Below, one piece after another: positions 55,375-64,000 of a stretch of 64,000 nt of DNA; the stretch's first letter is position 1; each line of letters starts with the position of its first letter. The stretch spans positions 1,732,803 to 1,796,802 of the forward strand of contig JAMWFC010000005.1 of assembly GCA_027475525.1 (NCBI GenBank), in the 5' to 3' direction. The position numbers were made by a program, and so were the translations under genes. The notes under the pieces were generated by a model. That model saw only the letters and a program-made list of their open reading frames with translations, was not told where the DNA came from and made no database searches. The DNA is from Macrolepiota albuminosa. Taxonomy: Eukaryota; Basidiomycota; Agaricomycetes; Agaricales; Agaricaceae.

Positions 55375-57131
55375 TGGCACTTACTGTCCCAGTTCCAGGC
55401 GATGTCCTTGCGCGTGAGCCGGTTGAGGGGTTTCGTAATTCCGGAGTAGTTGTCTATAAACCTCCGGTAGAAGTTAGCGAAACCCAGGAAGGACTGTACT
55501 TCCTTGACGTTCCGGGGCTGCGGCCAGTTGACGATGGCCTCGACCTTGTGGGGGTCCATGCGAACGCCGTTCGGGGATACTATGACGCCAAGATACTCAA
55601 CCTCTTCCGTATGGAAGGAGCACTTCTCGGGCTTGGCGTGGAGGTTGTGCTCCCGGAGGCGTTCGAGGACCTGCCGGACATGCTTCTGGTGATCCTCCGG
55701 TGAGTCGGAATAAATGAGGATGTCGTCCAGGTAGACGATCACGAAGACGTCGCTCATGTCGTGGAAGATGTCGTTCATGAAGTATTGGAACGTGGCGGGG
55801 GAGTTAGTCATTCCGAAAGGCATCACAAGATACTCAAACAGACCATACCGCGTGCGGAACGCGGTTTTCCACTCGTGTCCCGGGGCGATGCGGACGTTGT
55901 TGTAACCGGAGCGGAGGTCAATTTTCGTGTAGACCTTGGCACTGCGAAGTCGATCGACCAGATCGCCGATGAGCGGGAGCGGGTAGCGGTTCTTCTTGGT
56001 GATCTTGTTGAGTCCCCGGTAGTCGACGCAGAGTCGGAGCGAGCCGTCCTTCTTCTTGGCGAATAGAACCGGGGCTCCGGCGGAGGAGGCGGAGGGTCGG
56101 ATGAATCCCTTACCGAGCATTTCGTCGAGGTAGTCCTTGAGGGCCCGAAGCTCGACTTCCGACATGTTGTACACCTTGCCGAAAGGGGGGGCGACTCCTT
56201 CCTCGAGATCGATCGTGTGGTCGTAGGGTCGATGAGGGGGAATCTCCTTGGCGTCTCCTTCGGAGAATACGTCAGCGAACTCATGGTACTCCGGGGGAAC
56301 TACTTCTCGGAGGATCTGCTCCTCGGTTTTCTTCTCCGGGGGAACAGCGTCTCCTCGTAGGTGCTCTTCCGGGAGAGATGGCGAGGTGTGTAGCTGGAAC
56401 GTGGGAGTTCCATCCTTCATGAGGCGGGCGAAGGGGGCGGCTCCAATGATCCTGATGTCGAGTGTGTCCGGGTCGATCGGGGTCGCGGGAGTGTCGGCTG
56501 GAGCGGGTTTGACCCGTGTCTGGGATCGGCCCGGGTAGTTCGGCCCTTTGTACTTGTTCCGAGGAATGTTTGGGGGCCGATCTGGGACATTTCGGGCTCG
56601 GCCGGGAGTGGGCGAGGACGTGGGTGGTGTAGATGGAGAGGGCGCGGCGGTCGTCCCGGGGGTGTCGGGTATCGGGTCGCTTCCGAGGGCCCGGAGGTGC
56701 ACGGCGGTCGTGGGGTGGTCTTCGGGTCCCGGGAAGGTCATGGTGAGCGTCCTCCAATCGATGTCGGGGTTTGTGTCGCGCAGCCAGGGTAGTCCCAGCA
56801 CCATCGGGGTCGATTCGTGAAGTCGCGTGACCAGGAAGTCGGAGGTGAACTCGTAGCCGTTGTCCAGGGTCACGCGTCCTGAATGAGACCTCTTGATGGG
56901 GCCGGAGGCGGAGGGAGTGCCGTCGAGGCGCTGCAGGCGAAGGGGCTGGTCGAGGGGGTCGTGAGGGAGGTCGAGGGTGTCGCTGATGAAAACCCCGGTG
57001 GCTCCGCTGTCGATGAGGGCCGATAGTCGAGGGGGTCGTGAGGGAGGTCGAGGGTGTCGCTGATGAAAACCCCGGTGGCTCCGCTGTCGATGAGGGCCGA
57101 TATCGGCCCGGGGTGCCGTCCAGCCTGGCAT
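55296..57131 (-). CDS. Gypsy A protease 2 and reverse transcriptase
   Basis: Retropepsin [20 protein letters not shown] with partner motif [18 protein letters not shown]. Linker rich in Pro. [91 protein letters not shown] and catalytic [12 protein letters not shown] (near 55725), then [14 protein letters not shown]. The frame ends at the 55221-55374 join. The protease start sits inside the 56949-57102 duplication. Confidence 0.92.
   Translation of the reverse strand: MPGWTAPRADIGPHRQRSHRGFHQRHPRPPSRPPRLSALIDSGATGVFISDTLDLPHDPLDQPLRLQRLDGTPSASGPIKRSHSGRVTLDNGYEFTSDFLVTRLHESTPMVLGLPWLRDTNPDIDWRTLTMTFPGPEDHPTTAVHLRALGSDPIPDTPGTTAAPSPSTPPTSSPTPGRARNVPDRPPNIPRNKYKGPNYPGRSQTRVKPAPADTPATPIDPDTLDIRIIGAAPFARLMKDGTPTFQLHTSPSLPEEHLRGDAVPPEKKTEEQILREVVPPEYHEFADVFSEGDAKEIPPHRPYDHTIDLEEGVAPPFGKVYNMSEVELRALKDYLDEMLGKGFIRPSASSAGAPVLFAKKKDGSLRLCVDYRGLNKITKKNRYPLPLIGDLVDRLRSAKVYTKIDLRSGYNNVRIAPGHEWKTAFRTRYGLFEYLVMPFGMTNSPATFQYFMNDIFHDMSDVFVIVYLDDILIYSDSPEDHQKHVRQVLERLREHNLHAKPEKCSFHTEEVEYLGVIVSPNGVRMDPHKVEAIVNWPQPRNVKEVQSFLGFANFYRRFIDNYSGITKPLNRLTRKDIAWNWDSKCQASLTCSRRLSQSPRYSGTTIRPSRS
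56949..57102. repeat. Perfect 77-bp tandem duplication (assembly join 12)
   Basis: 56949-57025 equals 57026-57102; codes the DSGAT region of protease 2, exactly where two protease domains meet in different frames. Confidence 0.97.
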
Positions 57132-57837
57132 TGATGACGAAGGACCGGGACGAGCGAGACTGGAGTCCCGGGGGTGGTGGGGGTTCGTCCGGGCAGTCCT
57201 TCGGGGTTGGTCTTGGGGGGTGGGGGATGTCGAAGGGAAGTTGTTGGTCGTCGGGCGTCGGGTCCCGGGTCAGGCGAAGGGTGAGGTGTCGCCAATCGAT
57301 GCGGGGGTTGGTGTCCCGGAGCCATGGGAGCCCTAAGACGAGGGGTGTGGAGGGGTGAAGTTTGGTCATCAACATCCGCAGGGTGTGAGTCTGTCCGTTG
57401 GCGAAAGTAACGGGCATACGCACGAAATGGGTGATGTCCCCCGCCGTGGAGGCGTCTCCGTCAAAGAGGCAGAGTCGTACCGGGACCGGGAGTCGTTGAG
57501 CGGGTTCCGGGGCCAAGGCAGACAATGCTTCGTCGATGAAGTTGTCGGTGGCGCCACTGTCGACGAGGGTGTTGAGGGGGGTTCCGGAGGGGGTGAGGCG
57601 GGTGTTGAGGAGGAGGGAGTGCGAGGAGTGGGAGGGTAGGTAAGCCGTGAGGGTGTCCTGTACGAGTGTCGTGGAGCGAAGGTGGGAAACCGGGGCGGAG
57701 AAGACGTCGGGGTCGATTCCGCGATTTAGGGCGTCTTCCGGGTCTAAATCGCCGGGTCGTTTTCCGAATACTCGTAGGTAGCGTCCTCCCCTTCGAAGGT
57801 CCAGGTGGCACGTCCCATGACCTGTCATTTGGGGCAC
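57103..57837 (-). CDS. Gypsy A protease 1 (start of pol frame)
   Basis: Overlaps the gag end by 13 nt in the -1 frame. Encodes a second, complete-looking retropepsin: TLVDSGATDNFIDEALSALA (near 57550) and [20 protein letters not shown] (near 57330), about 110 residues upstream of protease 2. No ATG; translation probably by -1 frameshift from gag. The frame differs from protease 2 even after the duplication is collapsed. Confidence 0.75.
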
Positions 57838-60470
57838 TCGGAGATGAAATGATCTTTCTCACCACAGAGTATGCAGACGCCCTCCCTTCTCCGTCGTTCC
57901 TGCACATCCGTCGGGACCTCGATCCAGGGTCGTCCCTTCTTTTGAAGCCGGTTGGCTCGGAGGGCCTCCTCGTCCCGTTCGTCGTCGAAGTCGAAGTCTT
58001 CGGGGTCTCCCGGGGGTTCCTCGGGGCTTGGCGCGTCGCCCGGGTCTTGGGTGGCCACGGCGGCGTTGAGCTGGGCCTGGGGGCGGGTGCCGCTGCCGGG
58101 GTTAGCATTGGGCGGGCCGCGACTCACCGGGGGTCGGCCGCCAGGGAACGCGGGGGGACCGGGGTTTCGACCTTGAGGGTTGGGAGCTTCGCCGGAGGGC
58201 CAAGGGGGTCCTCCTCTGGGGTTCCAGGGGGGTCGGGAGTTCGAATACTCGCTGCGGTCTTCCCAGTAGCGCTGGTCGATCTGCATGACGAGGGCCTTGT
58301 ATCCGTCGTAGGAGGGTTGTTTCGGGGCGAGTCGGAGGACGTCCTTGATACGTTGTGGGAGGGCGCGGCGGAGGGCGTACCGGAGGGCGCTGTAATTCCA
58401 ACCTGTCTCGTAAGCTTCCTTTTCAAAACGTACGATGAAGGTAGTGAAACGTTCTTCAGAGCGCATCCGGAGGTTGAAGAGGTTGTCCTCGGCCTCGGCC
58501 ACGGTGTCGTATATCCCGAATTTCCCGGAGAACTCGTCGACGAAGGCTTGCCAGCGAGCGAGTGCCGGGTTGTTGGGGTCGAACTGGATGAGGGCCGTGT
58601 AGTGATCGAAGGCGATCCCCTGGAGGTACGACGCGGCAAAGGCCACCCGGGAGCTGTCAACCTGAAACGTGAGCGGCTTTGCCTGAAACGTATTGAGACA
58701 TTGTGTGAGGAAGGTACGCCATTTTCGGGGGTCCCGGCCCGTGAAAGCGTCGGGCTTTTGAATGTCCAATCGTCCTTCGCGGGCGAGGGCGTCGCGAGCG
58801 TCGTCCGATCCGGCAGTGTTGCGGGGAGGGGGGCCAGCATTGTAATAATAGTAATAATGATTGCCCCCCCCTCCTTGAGGAGGAAACGCACCAAGGGCGG
58901 GGCCCCACCCGCCGGGAGGACCTCCTCCGGGTGGCTCACCTGGGGGTCCACGCCCGGGAGGCCCGTTGTCCCACGGGGGCTCGTTCCTGCCGGGAGGAGG
59001 CCCGGGTCTCCACGCAGGGGGCGGCGGAGGGGGGGGTCCTGGGGGTCGTCCTCGAGGTTCGGCGGGAGGGGGCGGAGGCGGTCGGGGAGGGTTTGGTGGG
59101 GTTGGGTCGATCGGAGGGGGGTTAGGTGCTGGGTCGGGTGCCGGGTTGCGCGGGGGACGTTCAATCCGGGAGGGTCGGGCTTGCATCGGGGGTCGCGGGG
59201 GGTTCCGTAGGTCGAAGTGGGGTGGCGGATCGCGGCGGAAGTTGCGTTCCGGAGGGGCCGGGGCGGACGTGGCGGGCGGTGCTGGTGCCGGGGCGGGCGC
59301 GGGCGCGGGACGTTGTTCGTTGTTATCGCGCGTGAGCTCGTCAATGTAGCATAACGTGTCGTCCGTACTAGGGGTGTCCACCCGGGCTGTGCCGGGGTTC
59401 GTCGGGGCCGGGGGTCGGGCGTTGTCTGTTCGCGGGAGGGGTTCCAGGGGTCTTTGAGGCTGTCCCCAGGTCTCGAAGGTACTAGGAACGGAGTTAGCCC
59501 TGCGGCGAGTTGACAAGCCTACCGTGCGAGCAGCGGGTTGATCGAAGAGGCCTCCCGTCGGGTTGAGGGACCGTAGTATGGCTGAGGCGTTCTGCCGTTC
59601 TTCCCGTTGCCGTTGCTCCGGAGTGGGGACCGTGGGGGCTGCCGGGACTGCTGGGGCCGGTTCCGGGGGTTCCCGTCGAATGTGAATCGAGCGACCTGGG
59701 TCCGCGGGGTCGTTGAGGGGCCGAGGGGAGGGGGACGCGTGGACTTCGTCGAGCAGCTGTTGTAATTCTTCCCGGAGGATCGTATTGCGCCTATACTTTA
59801 CCATGGTTTGCTCCGGGAGTTCTCCTCGCGTGAGGCGATCCCCGAATTCGACCAGGCAGTGAGCCCATTCCTCCGGAGTGCCTTCGAAGTCGTCGTGCCC
59901 GAACTCCACAAGCAGCGTCCTTGTCCGTTGCGCGAAGTCCTCCGGTGAGATCCTGAGGGAGCGGAGTATCTCGTCCCGTTGCCGTTCATACTCCTCGAGG
60001 CGTCGTCGTCCCATTGGCGAGGGAGGGGTTCGAGCGGGTGGAGCGGCGGCCGGGTAATGACGAGGGGGGTAGTCGGGGTAGGGGGGTCCTCGGGGTTCTC
60101 GGGGTTGGGGGACGGGGCGCTGGTAACCGTAGTAGGGGGTGGGTGCAAAGGGGCCCTCGCTGGGGGGAATCGGGCGAGGCCCACTGGGTACAGGAGGGGT
60201 CTCCGGCAGGCCCCCGGGAATGCTCCGGTACGAGGGGACCTCCACGGGTCGTGCCATGGCTAGGTTGGGCGGAGGGGCCCAACTGGCTGAGGGCCCCAGA
60301 TCATAGAAGGATGGGTCGGGGGCCCAGTGGCGGTGGAGGTACTGAGGTTCGTATGGGAGGGGTGGGTAGACAGGGCGGGGGGTCTGTGCGGAGTAGTGGT
60401 CGGGTACCGGGCGTCCGTAAGGGTCGGTCTGGTACCCCGTGGGGTAGTAGGTGTGAGTATACGTAGCCAT
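57825..60470 (-). CDS. Gypsy A gag (881 residues)
   Basis: ATG 60470 (MATYTHTYYPTG). Long Tyr/Pro-rich N-terminus, Pro/Arg-rich middle with a Gly-Pro stretch, then a Retrotrans_gag-type capsid region (FTGRDPRKWRTFLTQCLNTF, VAFAASYLQGIAFDHYTALI, RFTTFIVRFEKEAYETGWNY) at about residues 580-760. C-terminal CCHC knuckle CILCGEKDHFISEC. Unusually long for a fungal gag because of the disordered N-terminal half. A long plus-strand open frame opposite it (57666-59210) is a GC-rich shadow. Confidence 0.92.
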   Translation of the reverse strand: MATYTHTYYPTGYQTDPYGRPVPDHYSAQTPRPVYPPLPYEPQYLHRHWAPDPSFYDLGPSASWAPPPNLAMARPVEVPSYRSIPGGLPETPPVPSGPRPIPPSEGPFAPTPYYGYQRPVPQPREPRGPPYPDYPPRHYPAAAPPARTPPSPMGRRRLEEYERQRDEILRSLRISPEDFAQRTRTLLVEFGHDDFEGTPEEWAHCLVEFGDRLTRGELPEQTMVKYRRNTILREELQQLLDEVHASPSPRPLNDPADPGRSIHIRREPPEPAPAVPAAPTVPTPEQRQREERQNASAILRSLNPTGGLFDQPAARTVGLSTRRRANSVPSTFETWGQPQRPLEPLPRTDNARPPAPTNPGTARVDTPSTDDTLCYIDELTRDNNEQRPAPAPAPAPAPPATSAPAPPERNFRRDPPPHFDLRNPPRPPMQARPSRIERPPRNPAPDPAPNPPPIDPTPPNPPRPPPPPPAEPRGRPPGPPPPPPPAWRPGPPPGRNEPPWDNGPPGRGPPGEPPGGGPPGGWGPALGAFPPQGGGGNHYYYYYNAGPPPRNTAGSDDARDALAREGRLDIQKPDAFTGRDPRKWRTFLTQCLNTFQAKPLTFQVDSSRVAFAASYLQGIAFDHYTALIQFDPNNPALARWQAFVDEFSGKFGIYDTVAEAEDNLFNLRMRSEERFTTFIVRFEKEAYETGWNYSALRYALRRALPQRIKDVLRLAPKQPSYDGYKALVMQIDQRYWEDRSEYSNSRPPWNPRGGPPWPSGEAPNPQGRNPGPPAFPGGRPPVSRGPPNANPGSGTRPQAQLNAAVATQDPGDAPSPEEPPGDPEDFDFDDERDEEALRANRLQKKGRPWIEVPTDVQERRRREGVCILCGEKDHFISECPK

Positions 60471-60490
60471 CAAGAACGGTGTAAGGAAAG

Positions 60491-60503
60491 AGTCTTGATA
60501 TTA
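60491..60503 (-). other. Gypsy A primer-binding site (self-complementary)
   Basis: Sense TAATATCAAGACT directly after the 5' LTR. It is perfectly complementary over 13 nt to sense AGTCTTGATATTA within the same LTR (60886 down to 60874), and does not begin with TGG as a tRNA site would. Confidence 0.75.
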
Positions 60504-61384
60504 TGTCAGGTTCCGCTGAATCGGGGGCTTTCCGGGAAAGCGACGCCCTTACGATGCGGACTTGATCTACGGATACTCAGGTGTCTGGAACTCCGGGGCT
60601 AGGACTCCGGGGTTCAAGACGAGGACAGGAGTAATCCCGGGAGAGGGGACTAGAGTCCGGGGGTTTTGGATGAGAGTAGCTGAGGGTTAGAGGGGGTCGA
60701 GTCGTGAACCGGAGGTTCTAAGACGAGACCAAGTTAGTAATTTAAGAGTCGCGAAGTGCGTACCAAACTTATAGCACGCGAATACCAAGGCGTGCCAGTC
60801 GAAGCGTACCAAACGAGGCGTACCAGTCAAACAGAGGGCACGCAATATCCAAGTAACAGTTATGCAAAGTATGTAATATCAAGACTAGCGAATACAACAA
60901 GGAACTACGCTATAAGTACTACGGGGCCGGGTCTCGGGGTTCCGGGATGTCTGGGATGGGTTCCGGGGGTTATTGAGTAGCGGCAGGGGCTGCGTACCGG
61001 GATCGCGCGTGTGGAGCGCGCGATCAATTGGCGCGGAGGGAGTCGTGATGCGTGGGGCGTGATGCGTGGTGGCTTGATGCGAGCTGCGTGATCCGATCGT
61101 CGATGGCGGTTGATCCCGGGGTCCGTGATGCAGGGGTCCCGGGGGCTGGCTGATGGCGATCGGTGGCGGTTGATGGCGGTCCTGATGCGCGTGATGGCGG
61201 TGTCGGCGGTCGTGATGGCGGGGCGTGTCCTGTGGGGTCGGAGGGAGGGTCCCGGATGGTGTTCCGGGGGTGTCCCGGGGTGGGCCCGGAGGGGAGGGGT
61301 CGTGACAGGTGGGGTCGGAGGGAGGGTCCCGGATGGTGTTCCGGGGGTGTCCCGGGGTGGGCCCGGAGGGGAGGGGTCGTGACA
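60504..61384 (-). repeat. Gypsy A 5' LTR
   Basis: 804 bp (60504-61307) plus the assembly duplication to 61384. Almost identical to 50331-51134. Confidence 0.95.
60874..60916 (-). promoter_or_regulatory. Gypsy A promoter and presumed transcript start
   Basis: Sense TTATAGCG box near 60912 is about 25 bp upstream of AGTCTTGATATTA (60886-60874), placing the RNA 5' end at the sequence that pairs with the primer site. Confidence 0.55.
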
Positions 61385-61385
61385 G
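61232..61385. repeat. Perfect 77-bp tandem duplication (assembly join 13)
   Basis: 61232-61308 equals 61309-61385; duplicates the outer end of the Gypsy A 5' LTR plus one flanking base. Confidence 0.97.
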
Positions 61386-61953
61386 CGGAAGGCAAAGCAA
61401 AAACTAGAGATTGTCTGGGTAGATCTTACCAGTCCACAAGCCGTCATATCTCATAATGGCTACTCTTATATAATGAATTTGGTCAATGATTTTACTAGCA
61501 AACACTGGTCTATTCTACTGAAGCGAAAAGGGGATGCAATAACGCATCTAAAGGCATGGCAAATAGCAAGGGAGAACAAGGTTCAACAGAAAGTCAGAGT
61601 CTATCATACCGGACATGACGGGGAGCTCACCAGGCACGAGATGAATGCGTGGTTGTTATCTCAAGGGTCAGAACAACAATTTGGGGCACCATACACGTCG
61701 GCACACATTGGATGAGTGGAACGAATGCATAGAATGCTTATGGGAAAGGCAAGAGCTATGTGAATTGCCACCAAACATGTGGGACGAATTTTACCTTACT
61801 GCATCACATCTCCACAAATGCACATTATCAAAGTCACTAAGCGGCACTACCCCTCACGAAGCATGGATGGGACGGAAAACAGACTACTCATATATGAGAG
61901 AGATAGGTTGCAAAGTGTTCGTACTAATACTCGCATCTCACAATCCAAAGATC
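61385..61953 (+). pseudogene. Copia II integrase core, right of Gypsy A
   Basis: Plus strand: EIVWVDLTSPQAVISHNGYS (first Asp), WQIARENKVQQKVRVYHTGH (second Asp position changed), MNAWLLSQGSEQQFGAPYTS, TGA at 61713 (Arg expected), then VERMHRMLMGKARAM (Glu) and SGTTPHEAWMGRKTDYSYMR. Cut by the Gypsy B LTR at 61954. Confidence 0.85.
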
Positions 61954-62234
61954 TGTCAGGATTTGACTTAATAAAATCAAATCGAGAAACCAACAATATC
62001 AAAGTTAAGTCTACTTGTTGAATACATGACTTCTTATATACTAATCTAAAGCGGCTAAAGTAATCTGTGTTTTCTAATAATAAAGAATAAGATGATAGTC
62101 CTTTGAGCATCCGTAAATAAAATAGGGATGGAATATCTGTAAATAGTAAAGTGTCGAGAGTCTGTGAATAACAATACGAGACAGGGATATAAAATAGGGA
62201 TTAAAGCTAAGCACATGCTATTGAACTCCTGACA
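61954..62234 (-). repeat. Gypsy B 3' LTR
   Basis: 281 bp, sense TGTCAGGAGTTCAATAGCAT ... AAATCCTGACA; preceded on the sense strand by the polypurine tract. Confidence 0.78.
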
Positions 62235-62258
62235 CTACCTCCCTTTCAAGGCAAGTAC

Positions 62259-63088
62259 TGTCAGGTTCCGCTGACGACGGGGGCAAGCGGATCCTTACTA
62301 GGCGGACTCAAAGTCTACGGAGAGTCTCCGGGTAATGGAGGGTGAGTTCCAGGGCTTTGGGTGGGGCACAGGGTGGCTACGGAGTGCCGGAGTTCGTAGG
62401 AAGAGGTAGAGCAGGATCCCGGGCTAAGTCCGGAATATGGGGCAGGAGTAGGCAGAGCCTTGCTAGGGCGGAGGAGGGGAGGGGTGATCGGAGAAAGAGA
62501 CTGAGACCGGGAGACTGAGTTAGAATTGAAGTGAGACTTTTAGAGGCCAAGAGACTTGAGAGGATAAGACAGATAGATTGAGATAAGTACGAAATAGACA
62601 AGAGAGTATAGAGACGAGTTTATGGCAATATCAAGACTACCGTAACGTACTACGAGCTGCGGGTTAAGTACCAGGTGCTGGGTGAGCTCTGGGCCCCCCC
62701 CTCCATGTGGTGCATCCCGTGCAGTGTATTGTCCGGTTGTCAGTCCTCTGCGGTCATGTGGTCCCGGGGGTGTAGATGGGTTGCGGTGTATTGCCCGGAT
62801 TTGGGAGTGGCGCTGGGAGGGCGGCATCAAGCGGGGGGGGCAGCCCTCGGCTTGATCGATCGAGGCTTGGGACGGCATCCGGGGCACATGGCGCATTGGC
62901 GGGGCTTCGGGCCTTATCCGGGGGCTGGGCATCGGGTTGGGCTGGGCCGGCCTTGGTCAGAGTGGCATCGGATCTAGTCGGTCTTGACCCGGTGTGTCCC
63001 GGGGGCGCGGGGGGGGTTGGGTTTTGAAGGAGGGGCTTCAGGCAGGAATTATTGGGGAGTCGGGGTGGCGTAGGTGTGGTTTGTGACA
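62259..63088 (-). mobile_element. Solo LTR related to Gypsy A LTR, TSD AGTAC
   Basis: 830 bp, TGTCAGGTTCCGCTGACGAC ... GTTTGTGACA, flanked by AGTAC at 62254-62258 and 63089-63093. Shares the first bases with the Gypsy A LTR and keeps CAATATCAAGACT at 62626-62638, the counterpart of the self-priming motif. Confidence 0.93.
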
Positions 63089-63206
63089 AGTACTCCAAAC
63101 AAGCATGCTTAGGTGGTAATACTTCGGTGAGTGGTTCAGGGATCAGTACGAAAGGGAGAGATTGGTATTCTAAAAAGGTAACTCTGCGCACAGCTGCAGG
63201 GTTTCG

Positions 63207-64000
63207 TCAGTGGAAATCAACGATCAAACGGGGTGCCTTGTCTTGCATTCGGGACTCCTTTTCCCAAGTATTGCGTGACGTAGCTTGGTCCCTCCATGTT
63301 ACGAGATACTCAAGTTTATTGTTGCACAGTCGTGAGTCAATGACTTTTTCAGGCTCCCAGTTCTCTCCTCTGACATTGAGTGTAACACGTGGTATGGGTC
63401 GGTTAAATTCGTTGCGCTTATATCTCCTAAGCTTAGATATATTGAATGTAGGATGCATTCGCCATGATTTGGGCAATTTCAATTCGTATGTGTGCGGTGA
63501 GTACTTCTTGATTATCTTAAATGGTCCAAGATTTTTCCAATCTAACTTCTTTTTCGGTCTGCCGGTAAAAATGTGTTCGGCATTCAGCCAAACCATATCC
63601 CCTACGTCATATTCTTCCTGCGAGTGTTTTCGGTCGTAGAATCGCTTCATGTCATCCGCCACCCCCCTTAATGCGGCCTGTGTCTCGTCTTTTACCCCTT
63701 TCATTCTTGCCGCAAAGTCATCCGGACCTTCTGGATGCCGAGTCTTTGGAGTTGGGTCTAGTCTGGTGTTGATTTGTTGTCCTTTGGTGATAAAAAAAGG
63801 TGAATTGCCTGTCGCCGATGACACACAATTATTATAACAAAATTCTGCACAAGGGAGCCATTCTGCCCAATCATCCATGTGGTAATTTATAAACAGTCTT
63901 AAGTACTGTTCAATTTCCTGATTGATTCTTTCAGTCTGGCCATCGGTTTGTGCGTGGTGTGACGTTGATAGATTACGTTTGATTCCCATTAAGTTGTACA
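63207..64000 (-). CDS. Gypsy B integrase C-terminal half with chromodomain (partial)
   Basis: Open to the window edge. TSHHAQTDGQTERINQEIEQ (integrase Glu), WLPCAEFCYNNCVSSATGNS, GDMVWLNAEHIFTGRPKKKL, GPFKIIKKYSPHTYELKLPK, then chromodomain WEPEKVIDSRLCNNKLEYLV ... WEKESRM. About 264 residues visible and intact. Distinct from Gypsy A in sequence and LTR. Confidence 0.92.
   Translation of the reverse strand, partial: YNLMGIKRNLSTSHHAQTDGQTERINQEIEQYLRLFINYHMDDWAEWLPCAEFCYNNCVSSATGNSPFFITKGQQINTRLDPTPKTRHPEGPDDFAARMKGVKDETQAALRGVADDMKRFYDRKHSQEEYDVGDMVWLNAEHIFTGRPKKKLDWKNLGPFKIIKKYSPHTYELKLPKSWRMHPTFNISKLRRYKRNEFNRPIPRVTLNVRGENWEPEKVIDSRLCNNKLEYLVTWRDQATSRNTWEKESRMQDKAPRLIVDFH

Larger units (their letters stand above)
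50331..61384 (-). mobile_element. Gypsy A: young chromodomain Gypsy element with antisense gene
   Basis: 804-bp LTRs (50331-51134; 60504-61307, lengthened to 61384 by an assembly duplication) with only one difference noticed (50409 region C/T context). TSD GCGGA at 50326-50330 and 61385-61389. Sense (minus): PBS, gag, PR, RT, RNase H, integrase, chromodomain, then an antisense gene and polypurine tract. Much more GC- and CpG-rich than its surroundings. Three assembly duplications fall inside. Confidence 0.94.
47276..61953 (+). mobile_element. Copia II LTR retrotransposon (old, split by Gypsy A, cut by Gypsy B)
   Basis: gag-protease-integrase start at 48423-50330, Gypsy A insertion 50331-61384 (GCGGA duplicated), rest of integrase 61385-61953, then Gypsy B. 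RT, RNase H and 3' LTR are beyond the insertion or lost. Confidence 0.82.
61954..64000 (-). mobile_element. Gypsy B chromodomain element (runs past the window)
   Basis: 3' LTR 61954-62234, polypurine tract GAAAGGGAGGTAG at 62235-62247, solo LTR insertion 62259-63088, integrase end 63207-64000. Inserted in Copia II; its 5' part and TSD partner lie outside. Confidence 0.85.

Noticed and set aside
57666..59210. 514-residue plus-strand open frame opposite Gypsy A gag
   Set aside because: It mirrors GC-rich gag codons, has no introns, domain or start context, and its composition follows from the opposite strand; unlike 51263-52996 it overlaps a proven coding region.
14215..61385. 77-bp repeats as CRISPR, transposon footprints or biological duplications
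   Set aside because: Single back-to-back pairs of unrelated sequence, identical length, no mismatches even in decayed DNA; fits assembly overlap.

Overview
The window looks like transposon-packed DNA from a filamentous basidiomycete, probably an Agaricomycete. Reasons: a typical agaricomycete BTB/POZ gene, 45-75 nt introns with CTRAC-type branch points, chromodomain Gypsy elements, Ngaro-like tyrosine-recombinase retroelements and low-copy Copia elements. No rRNA, tRNA or CRISPR array was seen. Host-like genes are confined to about 1.9-4.9 kb (ankyrin exon arrays) and 12.9-19.3 kb (BTB gene, an 18-bp minisatellite, two tandem paralogues of an unrecognised family).

Left part: a Ngaro-like 5' fragment (92-520), a solo LTR with TSD (956-1466), the ankyrin arrays, and a nearly whole Copia element (Copia I, 6698-11721) lying between two diverged 193-bp direct repeats.

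Middle (about 19.8-46.7 kb) is one deep nest on the minus strand. A Ngaro-like element (copy 2) holds a roughly 10.5-kb Gypsy element (Gypsy I, 20269-39833; TSD ATAG) inside its recombinase gene. The Gypsy I 3' LTR holds a TA-flanked terminal-inverted-repeat element (20477-28842). That element holds a second Ngaro-like element (copy 1, 21883-27860) with complete split direct repeats. Two 499-bp solo LTRs and an LTR remnant sit elsewhere in the nest. The recombinase reading frame resumes at the other side of Gypsy I, which proves the order.

Right part: an old Copia (Copia II, 47276-61953) is split by a very young GC-rich chromodomain Gypsy (Gypsy A, 50331-61384; TSD GCGGA; LTRs almost identical), then cut by another Gypsy (Gypsy B, from 61954 past the window end) that itself holds a solo LTR (62259-63088; TSD AGTAC).

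Most interesting biology: both Gypsy I and Gypsy A carry an intron-containing gene on the antisense strand between pol and the 3' LTR. In Gypsy A it encodes a cysteine-rich, NLS-bearing, partly coiled-coil protein. Gypsy A also has a primer-binding site perfectly complementary to its own LTR just below a TATA-like box, the arrangement expected of Tf1-type self-priming.

Important caution: thirteen places carry a perfect tandem duplication with a period of exactly 77 bp. They fall in unrelated sequence and are almost certainly assembly joins with unremoved k-mer overlaps. Several break reading frames and should be collapsed before gene models are trusted.
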